DNA of 42,693 nucleotides, from positions 1 to 42,693 of the forward strand of contig JAJZPL010000005.1 in assembly GCA_021811185.1 (NCBI GenBank), read 5' to 3'. Below the pieces are notes generated by a model. That model worked only from the letters and a program-made list of their open reading frames with translations, had not been told where the DNA came from and did no database searches. The DNA comes from a bacterium (lineage in GTDB: Bacteria > Elusimicrobiota > Elusimicrobia > Elusimicrobiales > UBA9959). The translations under genes and the position numbers were made by a program. Shown here one piece after another: positions 8,564 through 16,307 of the stretch (its first letter is position 1; every line of letters starts with the position of its first letter).

Positions 8564-9076
8564 TTATTTGCCAAGCAGTTCTTGCACCGGGTAATAACGG
8601 AAAACGTCATAGACCAGGATGACCCAGGGGATTATGGCCGTGAAAAGAGCCAGCATGGCCCGTTTTACGTAGCGGAACTTGGAGCTGGCGATGACGGCGT
8701 TGTTGTAGCACATGCGGGTGAGGTCCTGCATGTAGGCGTCCTGTGTCATCTCTTTCGCTCTCTTATCGAAGGTCTCGAACCCGGCGAACTTGATCCCTTC
8801 GAAGAACAGCGCCGATTCGTCATACCGGGTTATGCGCGGAAAGTTGACCATAACCATGCAGAACAGCGTGTAGACCAGCGCGCCGATGCAGACCGCCGCC
8901 AGCAGCAGCGACAGGCCCGACAGGCGCGGGGTCTTGGAAAGGAACGCCACGGTGGCGCCCAGCATGGAAGTGGTGATGAAGATCACCGGGGCGATCTTGG
9001 AGTCCGCCGCCCGGATCCAGTCCAGCTGCCTGGCGAGGTTCTTTTCCATGAATTGGATCTTGTCGTTTATGTCCAT
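8564..9076 (-). CDS. Three-TM membrane protein resembling the Pycsar-effector (PycTM/DUF5706) family
   Basis: The 170-residue protein begins with an amphipathic helix carrying LDWIRAADSK, followed by two TM segments (about 28-48 and 55-78). A cytoplasmic helical part follows with LFFEGI and then DAYMQDLTRMCYNNAVIASS ending in KFRYVKRA, and a third TM (about 142-162). This arrangement matches DUF5706: ADSK motif near TM1, an FF-x2-I segment, then a long helix ending IA-x2-KF/Y before TM3. In Pycsar systems such proteins are cyclic-nucleotide-activated membrane toxins. Here no nucleotidyl cyclase is adjacent; the gene is last in a unit with exported proteins, 3 bases after the 904-residue gene. 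Family membership is recognition from motifs, not a search; a defence role is not implied. Confidence 0.6.
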   Translation of the reverse strand: MDINDKIQFMEKNLARQLDWIRAADSKIAPVIFITTSMLGATVAFLSKTPRLSGLSLLLAAVCIGALVYTLFCMVMVNFPRITRYDESALFFEGIKFAGFETFDKRAKEMTQDAYMQDLTRMCYNNAVIASSKFRYVKRAMLALFTAIIPWVILVYDVFRYYPVQELLGK

Positions 9077-9079
9077 AAC

Positions 9080-11794
9080 TTATTTCACGTTCCAGTAGCC
9101 GCCCGCCTCGGTCTTCTTTATCCTGGCGGCGCCGCCGTTCACTTCCACGTGCTCGTAGACGGAGGAGTTCTCCTCGCGCTTGATGTTCTTTTTGTAGATC
9201 CTGCTTTTGATCCCCATATTGTAGGAGGCCGTGTACATGCCGTCCCCGTCGGCCACTACCTGCAGGCCGGTCAGTTCCACCTTTATCTCGTCGAATAAGC
9301 GGAAAATGCGGTTGAACTGCTCGTCCAGGTCGGAGGCCGTGGTGCCGTCGCCGGCGGTCCAGTCGCCCGAAACGAACGACATGACCCTGGAGGCGCTGCG
9401 GGCCTCGTAGGCCTCCCTGAAGCCCTCGTACATTTTCCGCACCGCGGCCAGGCCGGGGTCCCGCTTGTCCTGGGCGTCGGCCAGTTCCGTCAGCCTCCTG
9501 GCTTCGGTTATTTCTTTGCCCGCCGCCGAGCTCCAGAAATCCGAAGAAACTTTTTCCGCTGCCGCGGTCCTGGCGGCGACCGACGCCGGCCAGAAGCCGG
9601 TCTGGAACAGCAGCGGCTGCTTGCCTTCCACCATCGGGCCGTACTGGGTATTCCTGACCGCGAGCTTCTGCGGCTTCAGCTCTTCGGCCGGGTCGAACAG
9701 GAAGGTGGAACGCACTTCTTCCTGTATCTCTTTGAGCTTGGCGTCGGTCTCGTTCCAGGGCTTTGCCAGCTTCTCCATTTCCTTGCCGTACTCCTCGGCG
9801 GAGGCCGTTTTGAGGCGCGAAAGGTCCGCGGAATAGCCGGCCTTCAGCGCGGCCGCGCCCGCCGCCGCTATGTCCACCATTCGCTTCTCGGCGGCGCGCA
9901 GGTAGCGCAGCGCGTCGTCGGCTCCGAAGATGGTGTCGGAAAGTCCGTTGATCGCGGAAGCCAGGCCCGCGTCCGTTACGCCTGTCCCGTCTAAACCCGG
10001 CGACCAGCCCTCGAGCGGTTTCAGCGCGGCGGTGATCCCGGCTTTGTGCGCCTCGTTCCTGGCGCCGTAGCGTATGAAGCCGGCTTCCCCCATCAGCGGC
10101 GAGCCCGCCAGCTCCTCTAGCTGACGCCGCTTCTCGGCTATGCCGTAATAGAGCATGACGGCGGCCCTGTTGGCGCCCTGCGCCTCGGAGAAGGCCTGTT
10201 TGGCGGCGGCTATTTTGGCCTCGAGGTTGGCGAGTTCATGCTTGCCGTTGTAGGCGAACTCGTTCACGAATTCCCACGGCAGCGCGGTCACCGGGGCGGC
10301 CTTCTTGTTGAACTCCTCCATGGCGGCCTGCAGCTTTGCCGAGGTCTGCGGCAGGCCCGCCTTGAAGGCCTGCGCCTTGGCGGCGTAGTCGTCCGCGGCG
10401 CCCTTGGCGTCGGCGTAGACGGCGTTCTTGCGGCTCTCGGCCTGGGCGGCCAGGGCGGAGAATTTCCCGTCCAGGCCTTCGGTTGAAGCCTTGTACTGCT
10501 CGATGGCGGTCAGCGGCCCCGAGTAAAAGCCCGTCCAGGCTGTGGTCTTCGCCATGTCCGGCGGTTCGGCCACGTAGAAGCCCTGCGGCTTGTAGGACTG
10601 GTAGGCCCCTCGCCACTGCCCGGCTATGTCCGTCATCCGGCCCAGGACCGGCTCGAGGGCGGCGCGGATCTCGGCGCTGTAGTTCTGCTGCGCGGCCCTG
10701 TAAACTTTCAGGGCTTCGGCGAGGTACTTTGCCCGGTATTCCACTTCCTGCAGCGGGGAATAGCCGCCCTGGGCCAGTTTTCCCTCCATCCCGGCAAGTT
10801 CGGACATCAGGTCGTTAGCCTGCCCCGGGTAGTCCGCGGCCGGAGCTTTGAGCGCGCTCCAGGCCGCTTCGGCCGCCTTGCTCTCGGCCGCGAATTTCTT
10901 CGAAAGCGAATTGATGTATTTGTCGAGGGCGTCCTGTATCCGGCGCCGCTTCTCTTCCGGGGTCTCCTTCGGGGCCGCTGCAGTTTGCGGCACTTCGGCC
11001 GGGCGCGTGACCTCGGTGCTCACCAGGCCCGAGGGTTTAGCCTTTTTGGCCGCCTCGTATTCCGCGTCCGCCGCCTTCTGTTCCGCGGCCTTCAGCAGTT
11101 CTGCCTCGGCGGCGACCTTCCTGGCCTCGGCGAGGGTCTTGTCTATAAGCGAGTCGGAGGCCTTGATGTCGGTGGCGGTCTTGTCCAGCTGGTCCTGCAT
11201 GTCGAAGATCAGCTGGCGCAGTTCAGGCAGTTTTTCCTTGAGCGTCCTGCCGTCGGATTCGTCCTCCAGCAGGCTTTTGGCCTTCAGCAGCGCGTCCACG
11301 TTATCTTTTGAAAGCTGCGTCCTGAGTTCGTTCTCGTCGAACTTGTTGAAGACGAACATGCCGGCCTTGACCGAGTCGCTGTACCCCGGCACGCCGGCGG
11401 CCTCCTTGCCGGCCTCGACCGCGCCTTTTTCTCCGATGTACTTGCCCATGACCTTGGCGCCTTCCCGGGTAAGCACGCTGAGCCCTTCCTCGGCGGCAAG
11501 GGCTATTCCCCCCGCGCCCGCCGTGGCTACCGTAAAGCCCACATCCACTACCTTGCAGGCTTTAGCGATGTTGTCCCGCTGGATCATATCTTCAACCTTG
11601 GCCTTGGTCTGCTCCAGGCGCTTCATCGTCTCAAGGTTGGCGGTCTGGGCCTGGATGGACTGGCGCAGGTTCTTGCGGTAGGCGGCCGCGTCTACCGACA
11701 GCCAGCCCAGGTCGTTCTGCGCTTCGGCGTAGGTCTTCGCCGCGGCCGGCTGCGCGCCGGTCAGCAGCAGGATGGAGAGGATCAAATGTTTCAC
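9080..11794 (-). CDS. Large exported helical protein with C-terminal NTF2-like domain, unknown function
   Basis: The 904-residue protein has a signal peptide (MKHLILSILLLTGAQPAAAK). Most of the mature chain is Ala/Glu/Lys-rich and predicted helical or coiled-coil (for example about 170-255 and 290-330), interrupted by a Gly/Ala-rich hydrophobic stretch near 85-105 (VDVGFTVATAGAGGIALAAE) and a Pro-rich linker near 265. The last ~115 residues change character: VRKMYEGFREAYEARSASR, then VMSFVSGDW, a helix LDEQFNRIFRLFDEI and antiparallel strands. This resembles an NTF2/SnoaL-like domain, also seen in the 409-residue neighbour. I recognise no family for the long helical part. A terminator-like hairpin at 11820-11843 sits upstream, so its expression may be lower than that of the two genes before it. 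Confidence 0.75.
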   Translation of the reverse strand: MKHLILSILLLTGAQPAAAKTYAEAQNDLGWLSVDAAAYRKNLRQSIQAQTANLETMKRLEQTKAKVEDMIQRDNIAKACKVVDVGFTVATAGAGGIALAAEEGLSVLTREGAKVMGKYIGEKGAVEAGKEAAGVPGYSDSVKAGMFVFNKFDENELRTQLSKDNVDALLKAKSLLEDESDGRTLKEKLPELRQLIFDMQDQLDKTATDIKASDSLIDKTLAEARKVAAEAELLKAAEQKAADAEYEAAKKAKPSGLVSTEVTRPAEVPQTAAAPKETPEEKRRRIQDALDKYINSLSKKFAAESKAAEAAWSALKAPAADYPGQANDLMSELAGMEGKLAQGGYSPLQEVEYRAKYLAEALKVYRAAQQNYSAEIRAALEPVLGRMTDIAGQWRGAYQSYKPQGFYVAEPPDMAKTTAWTGFYSGPLTAIEQYKASTEGLDGKFSALAAQAESRKNAVYADAKGAADDYAAKAQAFKAGLPQTSAKLQAAMEEFNKKAAPVTALPWEFVNEFAYNGKHELANLEAKIAAAKQAFSEAQGANRAAVMLYYGIAEKRRQLEELAGSPLMGEAGFIRYGARNEAHKAGITAALKPLEGWSPGLDGTGVTDAGLASAINGLSDTIFGADDALRYLRAAEKRMVDIAAAGAAALKAGYSADLSRLKTASAEEYGKEMEKLAKPWNETDAKLKEIQEEVRSTFLFDPAEELKPQKLAVRNTQYGPMVEGKQPLLFQTGFWPASVAARTAAAEKVSSDFWSSAAGKEITEARRLTELADAQDKRDPGLAAVRKMYEGFREAYEARSASRVMSFVSGDWTAGDGTTASDLDEQFNRIFRLFDEIKVELTGLQVVADGDGMYTASYNMGIKSRIYKKNIKREENSSVYEHVEVNGGAARIKKTEAGGYWNVK

Positions 11795-11810
11795 TAAGCC
11801 CCCTAAAAGT

Positions 11811-11843
11811 TTAAAAACGGCGGCGCCGGACTTCCGGCGCCGC
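11811..11843 (-). terminator. Internal terminator/attenuator hairpin
   Basis: A perfect 10-bp stem GCGGCGCCGG/CCGGCGCCGC (11834-11843 with 11820-11829) has a 4-base loop and is followed on the minus strand by CG then TTTTT. It lies between the 409-residue gene (ends 11858) and the 904-residue gene (starts 11794), and may terminate part of the transcripts inside the unit. Confidence 0.75.
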
Positions 11844-11857
11844 GTATGTCCCGAAGT

Positions 11858-13087
11858 TTAGAACTTCTTGACCCGGAAAGCGGCCGTCACGTTGGCGGTC
11901 GTGGGGCCGGAAACCATCTCCAGGCAGTAGAAGTCGGCGCCGTAATTAAAGCAGTAGGAGGAGCCGTAGCCGGCGTCGGCTACACTGGACTGGTTCGTGT
12001 AGCCGGCCAGGTTCTTAACCGCCGAGGAGCCCAGCGCGGACAGCGTGGTGGAGAAGGTCTTTTCCTGCGTAATGGCCAGCCCTATCAGGTCCGGGTTCGC
12101 GTCCGTGTAGAACCAGATGTTCATACCGCCCCCCGGGGCGCAGGCGGTGGCGCCGCTGGCGAACTCATAGGCGGGGGTCTGGCCCGGCCCGCAGGCGATG
12201 GTGACCGGAGTCCCGGCGCCGCCCAGGTTGCCGCCGTCATCCAGGACCAGGGGCGTGCCGGTGTTGCCCAGCACGGAGCCCGTAGCCACGTTTTCGGCGT
12301 CGGACAAGCCGAACATCAGCGGCTGCTTCATGCTGAACAGCGCCAGTTTGCCTTCGTTGGAGTCGAACACGAACTCGGTGGAGCCGGTGTCGGTGCTGGT
12401 GGCGCCCGTTTTGTTGACGAACACCATACGGTTATAAGTGACGGAGACGAACACCCTGCCCTGCGAGCCGGCGGAGATGTTGTTGACCGTGTAGCGGATG
12501 TTTATGGAACTGAGCGCGTCGAAGTCGCGCTTGACCGCGCGCTCGAGGATGCCCTTGTCCCCGGCGAAGTCGTCGCCGACGTAGCCCATGAACTTCTGCA
12601 GGTTCTCGGCGCTGTAAGCCGCGAACATCGCGTCGAGCGTTTCCTTGACCTTGGCCTGGATGCTCTCGTCCGAAAGGGTTATTTCCTTCCGGGTCTCGTC
12701 CACCTTGTTGGTCTTGCCCGCGGTGTCGGTGATCTCCAGCAGCATCGTGTAGGTCTTCCCGGTTTCCGGCTTGAAGGAATACTCGAAGGTGCCGTTATCC
12801 GAAAACTTCACGTCCTGCCAGGTGGCCTTGTCGTCCAGGCTTATCCTGACGGAGCCTACGCCGCCTTTGCCGGCGGAGGCCCGGCCGTTTATCTTGATGA
12901 GCCCGTCGGTCCCCAGTGTTTCCCTGAAGATCTTTATTTTCGGACCGGCCTCTTCGGCGGAGACCTGGTTGATGTAGAGGTATCTCAGCCCCACTTCGTC
13001 GTTGGACTTGCCGAAGATCCACCACTTGGCGTCGGCGGCGCCCGCCAGCGAGAGCACCGCGGTAAGTATCAGCAGTAATTTTTTCAT
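11858..13087 (-). CDS. Exported Ig-like plus NTF2-like protein, unknown function
   Basis: The 409-residue protein has a signal peptide (MKKLLLILTAVLSLAGAADA). An Ig-like beta domain spans about 45-130 (VGSVRISLDDKATWQDVKFS ... GTFEYSFKPETGKTYTMLLE). An NTF2-like domain follows at about 145-275 (VKETLDAMFAAYSAENLQKF, then MGYVGDDF and strands IRYTVNNISAGSQGRVFVSV). The C-terminal ~120 residues hold four cysteines (CGPGQ, TACAPGG, YCFNY, YCLEM) that could form two disulfides, then end in a strand-like FRVKKF. It is the second gene of the unit, 17 bases after the beta-barrel gene. Domain names are from pattern only; the function is unknown. Confidence 0.78.
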   Translation of the reverse strand: MKKLLLILTAVLSLAGAADAKWWIFGKSNDEVGLRYLYINQVSAEEAGPKIKIFRETLGTDGLIKINGRASAGKGGVGSVRISLDDKATWQDVKFSDNGTFEYSFKPETGKTYTMLLEITDTAGKTNKVDETRKEITLSDESIQAKVKETLDAMFAAYSAENLQKFMGYVGDDFAGDKGILERAVKRDFDALSSINIRYTVNNISAGSQGRVFVSVTYNRMVFVNKTGATSTDTGSTEFVFDSNEGKLALFSMKQPLMFGLSDAENVATGSVLGNTGTPLVLDDGGNLGGAGTPVTIACGPGQTPAYEFASGATACAPGGGMNIWFYTDANPDLIGLAITQEKTFSTTLSALGSSAVKNLAGYTNQSSVADAGYGSSYCFNYGADFYCLEMVSGPTTANVTAAFRVKKF

Positions 13088-13104
13088 GGTATTTTCACCT
13101 TTCC

Positions 13105-14673
13105 TTAGAAGGAAGTGTTCAGCCCTACGGTAACGCTTTTCTCGCGGAAGTTGCGGTTCGTGGTAGAGAAGGAATAGTCGTTGAAGCCCGCGCGCAGGAA
13201 GATGGTGGAGTCGTTCAGTCCGGCCAGCAGCTTCGGGCGCCAGTAGGCGGAGAGCGCCGCGAAGAACTTGTCGGAGTCGTCGCCGGCCTCCTTGCGCAGC
13301 ATGTTCTGCCCCGCGCGCAGGTCGCCGGTGAGGTTCGCGTCCGGGGCTTCCACGCCCAGGCCCAGCGAATACTCGTAGAGCTTGTCGGTGGTTTCCGCCA
13401 GTTCGTCCCTGGAATACCAGGTGCCGAGGTTCACGCCGGGCTTGAGCACCACCGACTTCAACTGGCGGCGCGAACTCAGCGAGGTGTTGAAGTTGAATTC
13501 GCGGGCGTCGCGTACGGCGGTCTTGGTCCTGTACAGCGTGTAGCCCAGGTTGCTGTCGGAGTCTATCGCGCCCAGGCGGTCGCGGTAGTTGGCGTTCATG
13601 TAATGGTCCGCGCCGCTCGAGCCGCCGCCGTACTTGCGGTCGAACTTGTACGACAGGTCGGCGAAGGAGTACGGCCTGGAGGCGAAAGGCCTCTTGATGG
13701 CGGCGGAAATTTCCGGCTTCCAGTTGTAGGTGGTGCCGGCCGCTTTTGCGTAGTCCAGGTTGTTGCGGTACCAGAGCAGGCCGGAAGTCAGCGTAACCTG
13801 CTTCGTGTATTTATAGCGCCAGCGCGCTTTCATCTTCCGCCTGTCCGGGCTGGCCGAGCCGAGGGCCGAGTAAAAATCCGGTTCGACGTTCTCGTACTCG
13901 AGCGAGACGCGGCTGGGGTCGGCATCCCCGACAAGTTCGAGCCGGGCGGCGCTGCCCTTGGCCGAGGTGTGCGAGGTGGCCTCTTTCTCGTCGGAGATGG
14001 AATACTCTCCGGCCGCGGTAAGGCCGGGCATCGGCAGGTAGTTGAAGTCCAGGGTGTAGTTTTTCGCGTCGTAGAGGGCGTCCGCAGGATTTATCCTGCC
14101 GGTGTCCTTGGCCGACACGGCGCTGACTCCCGCCCAGAGGCCGCCGCTGAAGTTCTCTTTTACGCGCAGGCCCGCGGCCTGCCGGTCGATGGTCCGGGTG
14201 ACGGGGTCTTTCCAGACGCTGTCCCAGCGGGGATACGCCCAGCCGAACACGCCGGTGACTTCCGGCAGTTTCGTCCCTTCTTTAAAGAAGCGGTACGAGC
14301 CGCCTTTAAGCGAGGTGGCCAGCGCGTACTGCGAGAAGGATTCGAACACGTCGCCCACCGTGACGGTATGGACGTTGTTGGTGGCGCGGCCCTGGATATT
14401 GGTGAGCGACAGATGCTTCACGTCGTTCCTCGGGTCGTCGGTGGCTTTGCCGCCGGCGGTGTAGTTGTAGGTCCAGGAGCCTTTCGTGCCATTGCCGTTA
14501 AGGTTCAGCACTTCGAGGTAGTTAAGGCCTTTAGTAAGGGAGGAAGCGTTCTTTCCCGGCCCGCTCAGGTCGTTCTGAGTTACGGAAAACTCGTTCGACG
14601 CGTGAAATTCGCTCTGAGCCATGGCCGGAGCGCAGGCTAGCGCGAAGCAGAATATCGCCGCTGTTCTTTTCAT
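13105..14673 (-). CDS. Probable outer-membrane beta-barrel protein
   Basis: The 522-residue protein has a signal peptide (MKRTAAIFCFALACAPAMAQ) and ends in SVTVGLNTSF, with the C-terminal Phe typical of BAM-inserted barrels. The body is a succession of alternating-polarity strands rich in Tyr, Asn and Arg (LSYKFDRKYGG, FNFNTSLSSRRQLKSVVLKP, STIFLRAGFNDYSFSTTN). Sequence features suggest about 18-24 strands, but I cannot count them reliably. It is the promoter-proximal gene of the 14673-8564 unit, with a GGGGAG ribosome-binding site. The cargo or pore function is unknown. Confidence 0.82.
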   Translation of the reverse strand: MKRTAAIFCFALACAPAMAQSEFHASNEFSVTQNDLSGPGKNASSLTKGLNYLEVLNLNGNGTKGSWTYNYTAGGKATDDPRNDVKHLSLTNIQGRATNNVHTVTVGDVFESFSQYALATSLKGGSYRFFKEGTKLPEVTGVFGWAYPRWDSVWKDPVTRTIDRQAAGLRVKENFSGGLWAGVSAVSAKDTGRINPADALYDAKNYTLDFNYLPMPGLTAAGEYSISDEKEATSHTSAKGSAARLELVGDADPSRVSLEYENVEPDFYSALGSASPDRRKMKARWRYKYTKQVTLTSGLLWYRNNLDYAKAAGTTYNWKPEISAAIKRPFASRPYSFADLSYKFDRKYGGGSSGADHYMNANYRDRLGAIDSDSNLGYTLYRTKTAVRDAREFNFNTSLSSRRQLKSVVLKPGVNLGTWYSRDELAETTDKLYEYSLGLGVEAPDANLTGDLRAGQNMLRKEAGDDSDKFFAALSAYWRPKLLAGLNDSTIFLRAGFNDYSFSTTNRNFREKSVTVGLNTSF

Positions 14674-14717
14674 GTGTTCTCCCCGTTCCCAATGCGCTTA
14701 AATTAACGCATCGTGCA

Positions 14718-14746
14718 AGGATACCAAAAAACGCGGATTCTTTCAA
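14718..14746 (-). promoter_or_regulatory. Sigma70-type promoter of the beta-barrel operon
   Basis: On the minus strand TTGAAA (14746-14741) and TATCCT (14723-14718) are separated by exactly 17 bases. The predicted start near 14711 gives a leader of about 38 bases. This 143-base divergent intergenic region also holds the upstream region of the glutamine synthetase gene, for which I see only a weak TATCAT -10 (14773-14778) without a good -35. Confidence 0.7.
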
Positions 14747-14816
14747 ACTTCATGGAACGGATAAAAATTTGTTATCATTTTTGCTGAAAGGAAAAGAGCA
14801 GAACGGAGCCCCGACC

Positions 14817-16307
14817 ATGAGCCAGACTAAAATTTACGCCAACAAGATAGCCGCCTTCCTTAATAAGGAGCCGCGCGATTTCACCCGCCCGGACCTGGTC
14901 AAATACATCAAAGCACACGGCATCAAGATGGTGAACTTCCGCTACGCCGCAGGCGACGGCCGCCTGAAGACGCTGAACTTCATCATCAACGACGAGAAAT
15001 ACCTGGACCGCATCCTTTCCGCCGGAGAGCGCGTGGACGGCTCCAGCCTGTTCCGGAGCATCGACGCCGGGTCCAGCGACCTCTACGTGATGCCGCGCTA
15101 CCGCACCGCTTTCGTTAACCCTTTCTCGCAGGTGCCCGCCATCGACATCCTTTGTTCCTTTTACACGCCGGACGGCAAGCCCTTCGCCAGCGCTCCGGCC
15201 GAGATCCTGCGCCGCTCGGAGGCGGAATTCAAGAAGACCTCCGGCTACGATTTTCACACGCTGGGTGAACTTGAGTATTACGTTATTTCCCCCAAGAACC
15301 TCCTGTACCCCACGGTGACCCAGAAGGGCTACCACGAATCCTACCCGTTCTCCAAGTGGGAAGGGCTGCGCACCGAGGCGATGGCGGCCATAGCCGAAGC
15401 CGGCGGCCGCATCAAGTACGGCCATTCCGAGGTGGGCTTCATCCGCGGCGAGGAATCCGAGATGGCGCAGCAGGAGATAGAGTTCCTGCCTGTCCCCGCC
15501 TCCGAGTCCGCCGACCAGCTGGCCGTGGCCAAGTGGATCCTGTCCGGCATCGGCAACAAGTACGGCGTGGTAATCTCGTTCGCGCCCAAGATCTCCATCG
15601 GGCACGCGGGCTCCGGCCTGCACGTCCATACCTGCCTTTATAAGAACGGCCGGAACGCCATGATCGACAAGGGCGGCCTTTCCGCCGACGCCCGCAGGAC
15701 CATCGCCGGTTTCCTGGAGCTGGCCGGGCCGATGACCGCTTTCGGCAACACCGTGCCCACTTCTTACTTCCGCCTGGTGCCGCACCAGGAGGCGCCTATA
15801 AACGTGTGCTGGGCCTACCGCAACCGCTCGGCCCTGGTGCGCATCCCGCTCGGCTGGCTGAACGCCGCCGGCATGGTAAAGGACGCCAATCCCGGCTCCG
15901 CGGCTCCCAAGGTGGAATCCACCCAGACCGTGGAGTTCCGCTCGGCGGACGGTTCCGCCAACCTGCATTTCCTGATGGCGGGCCTCTGCGTGGCCGCCCG
16001 GCGCGGGTTCGAGCGGGCCGACGCGCTGGCCTACGCGGATAAATACTTCGTGGACAAGAACATCTATCACAAGGAGAACGCCGCCCTCACCGAGAAGCTC
16101 CCAAAGCTGCCTTCCTCGTGCTGGGGTTCCGCCGAGGCGCTGGAAAAATCCCGCGCCTTGTTCGAGGCCAAGGGAGTCTTCACCCCCCAGGTCATCGACG
16201 GCCTGGTGAAGCGCCTCAAGTCCTACGACGACAGGAATCTCAGCGAGAAACTTTTCGGCAAGGAAGAGGAGATCAAGAACCTGGTAGAGGAGTACCTGTA
16301 TTGCTGA
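14817..16307 (+). CDS. glnA: Glutamine synthetase (GS-I type)
   Basis: ATP-dependent condensation of glutamate and ammonia. The family motifs are in order: LEYYVISPKNLLYPT, the metal/substrate loop GHAGSGLHVHTCLY, FGNTVPTSYFRLVPHQEAP followed by RNRSALVRIP, and QTVEFRSADGSANLHFLMAG. I chose the ATG at 14817 (496 residues) because GGAG stands 8 bases upstream; an in-frame ATG at 14769 lies in the promoter region and adds a non-conserved extension. At the adenylylation position the sequence is KNIYHKEN: the tyrosine is kept but the DLP that normally follows in adenylylated enzymes is absent, so covalent control is uncertain. The last 7 bases overlap the M23 peptidase start. Confidence 0.93.
   Translation: MSQTKIYANKIAAFLNKEPRDFTRPDLVKYIKAHGIKMVNFRYAAGDGRLKTLNFIINDEKYLDRILSAGERVDGSSLFRSIDAGSSDLYVMPRYRTAFVNPFSQVPAIDILCSFYTPDGKPFASAPAEILRRSEAEFKKTSGYDFHTLGELEYYVISPKNLLYPTVTQKGYHESYPFSKWEGLRTEAMAAIAEAGGRIKYGHSEVGFIRGEESEMAQQEIEFLPVPASESADQLAVAKWILSGIGNKYGVVISFAPKISIGHAGSGLHVHTCLYKNGRNAMIDKGGLSADARRTIAGFLELAGPMTAFGNTVPTSYFRLVPHQEAPINVCWAYRNRSALVRIPLGWLNAAGMVKDANPGSAAPKVESTQTVEFRSADGSANLHFLMAGLCVAARRGFERADALAYADKYFVDKNIYHKENAALTEKLPKLPSSCWGSAEALEKSRALFEAKGVFTPQVIDGLVKRLKSYDDRNLSEKLFGKEEEIKNLVEEYLYC

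Noticed and set aside
14748-14780. Sigma54-type promoter for glnA
   Set aside because: TGGAACG is present but no TGC element follows at the required spacing.
14769-14816. Longer start for glutamine synthetase
   Set aside because: It lies in the promoter-like A/T-rich region, lacks a ribosome-binding site, and adds residues outside the conserved family start.
16118-16300. ATG start of the M23 gene within glnA
   Set aside because: It would overlap conserved glnA sequence by about 190 bases. The extra residues are Arg/Gly-rich shadow translation, whereas TTG 16301 has a well-placed AGAGGAG and begins right before the signal anchor.
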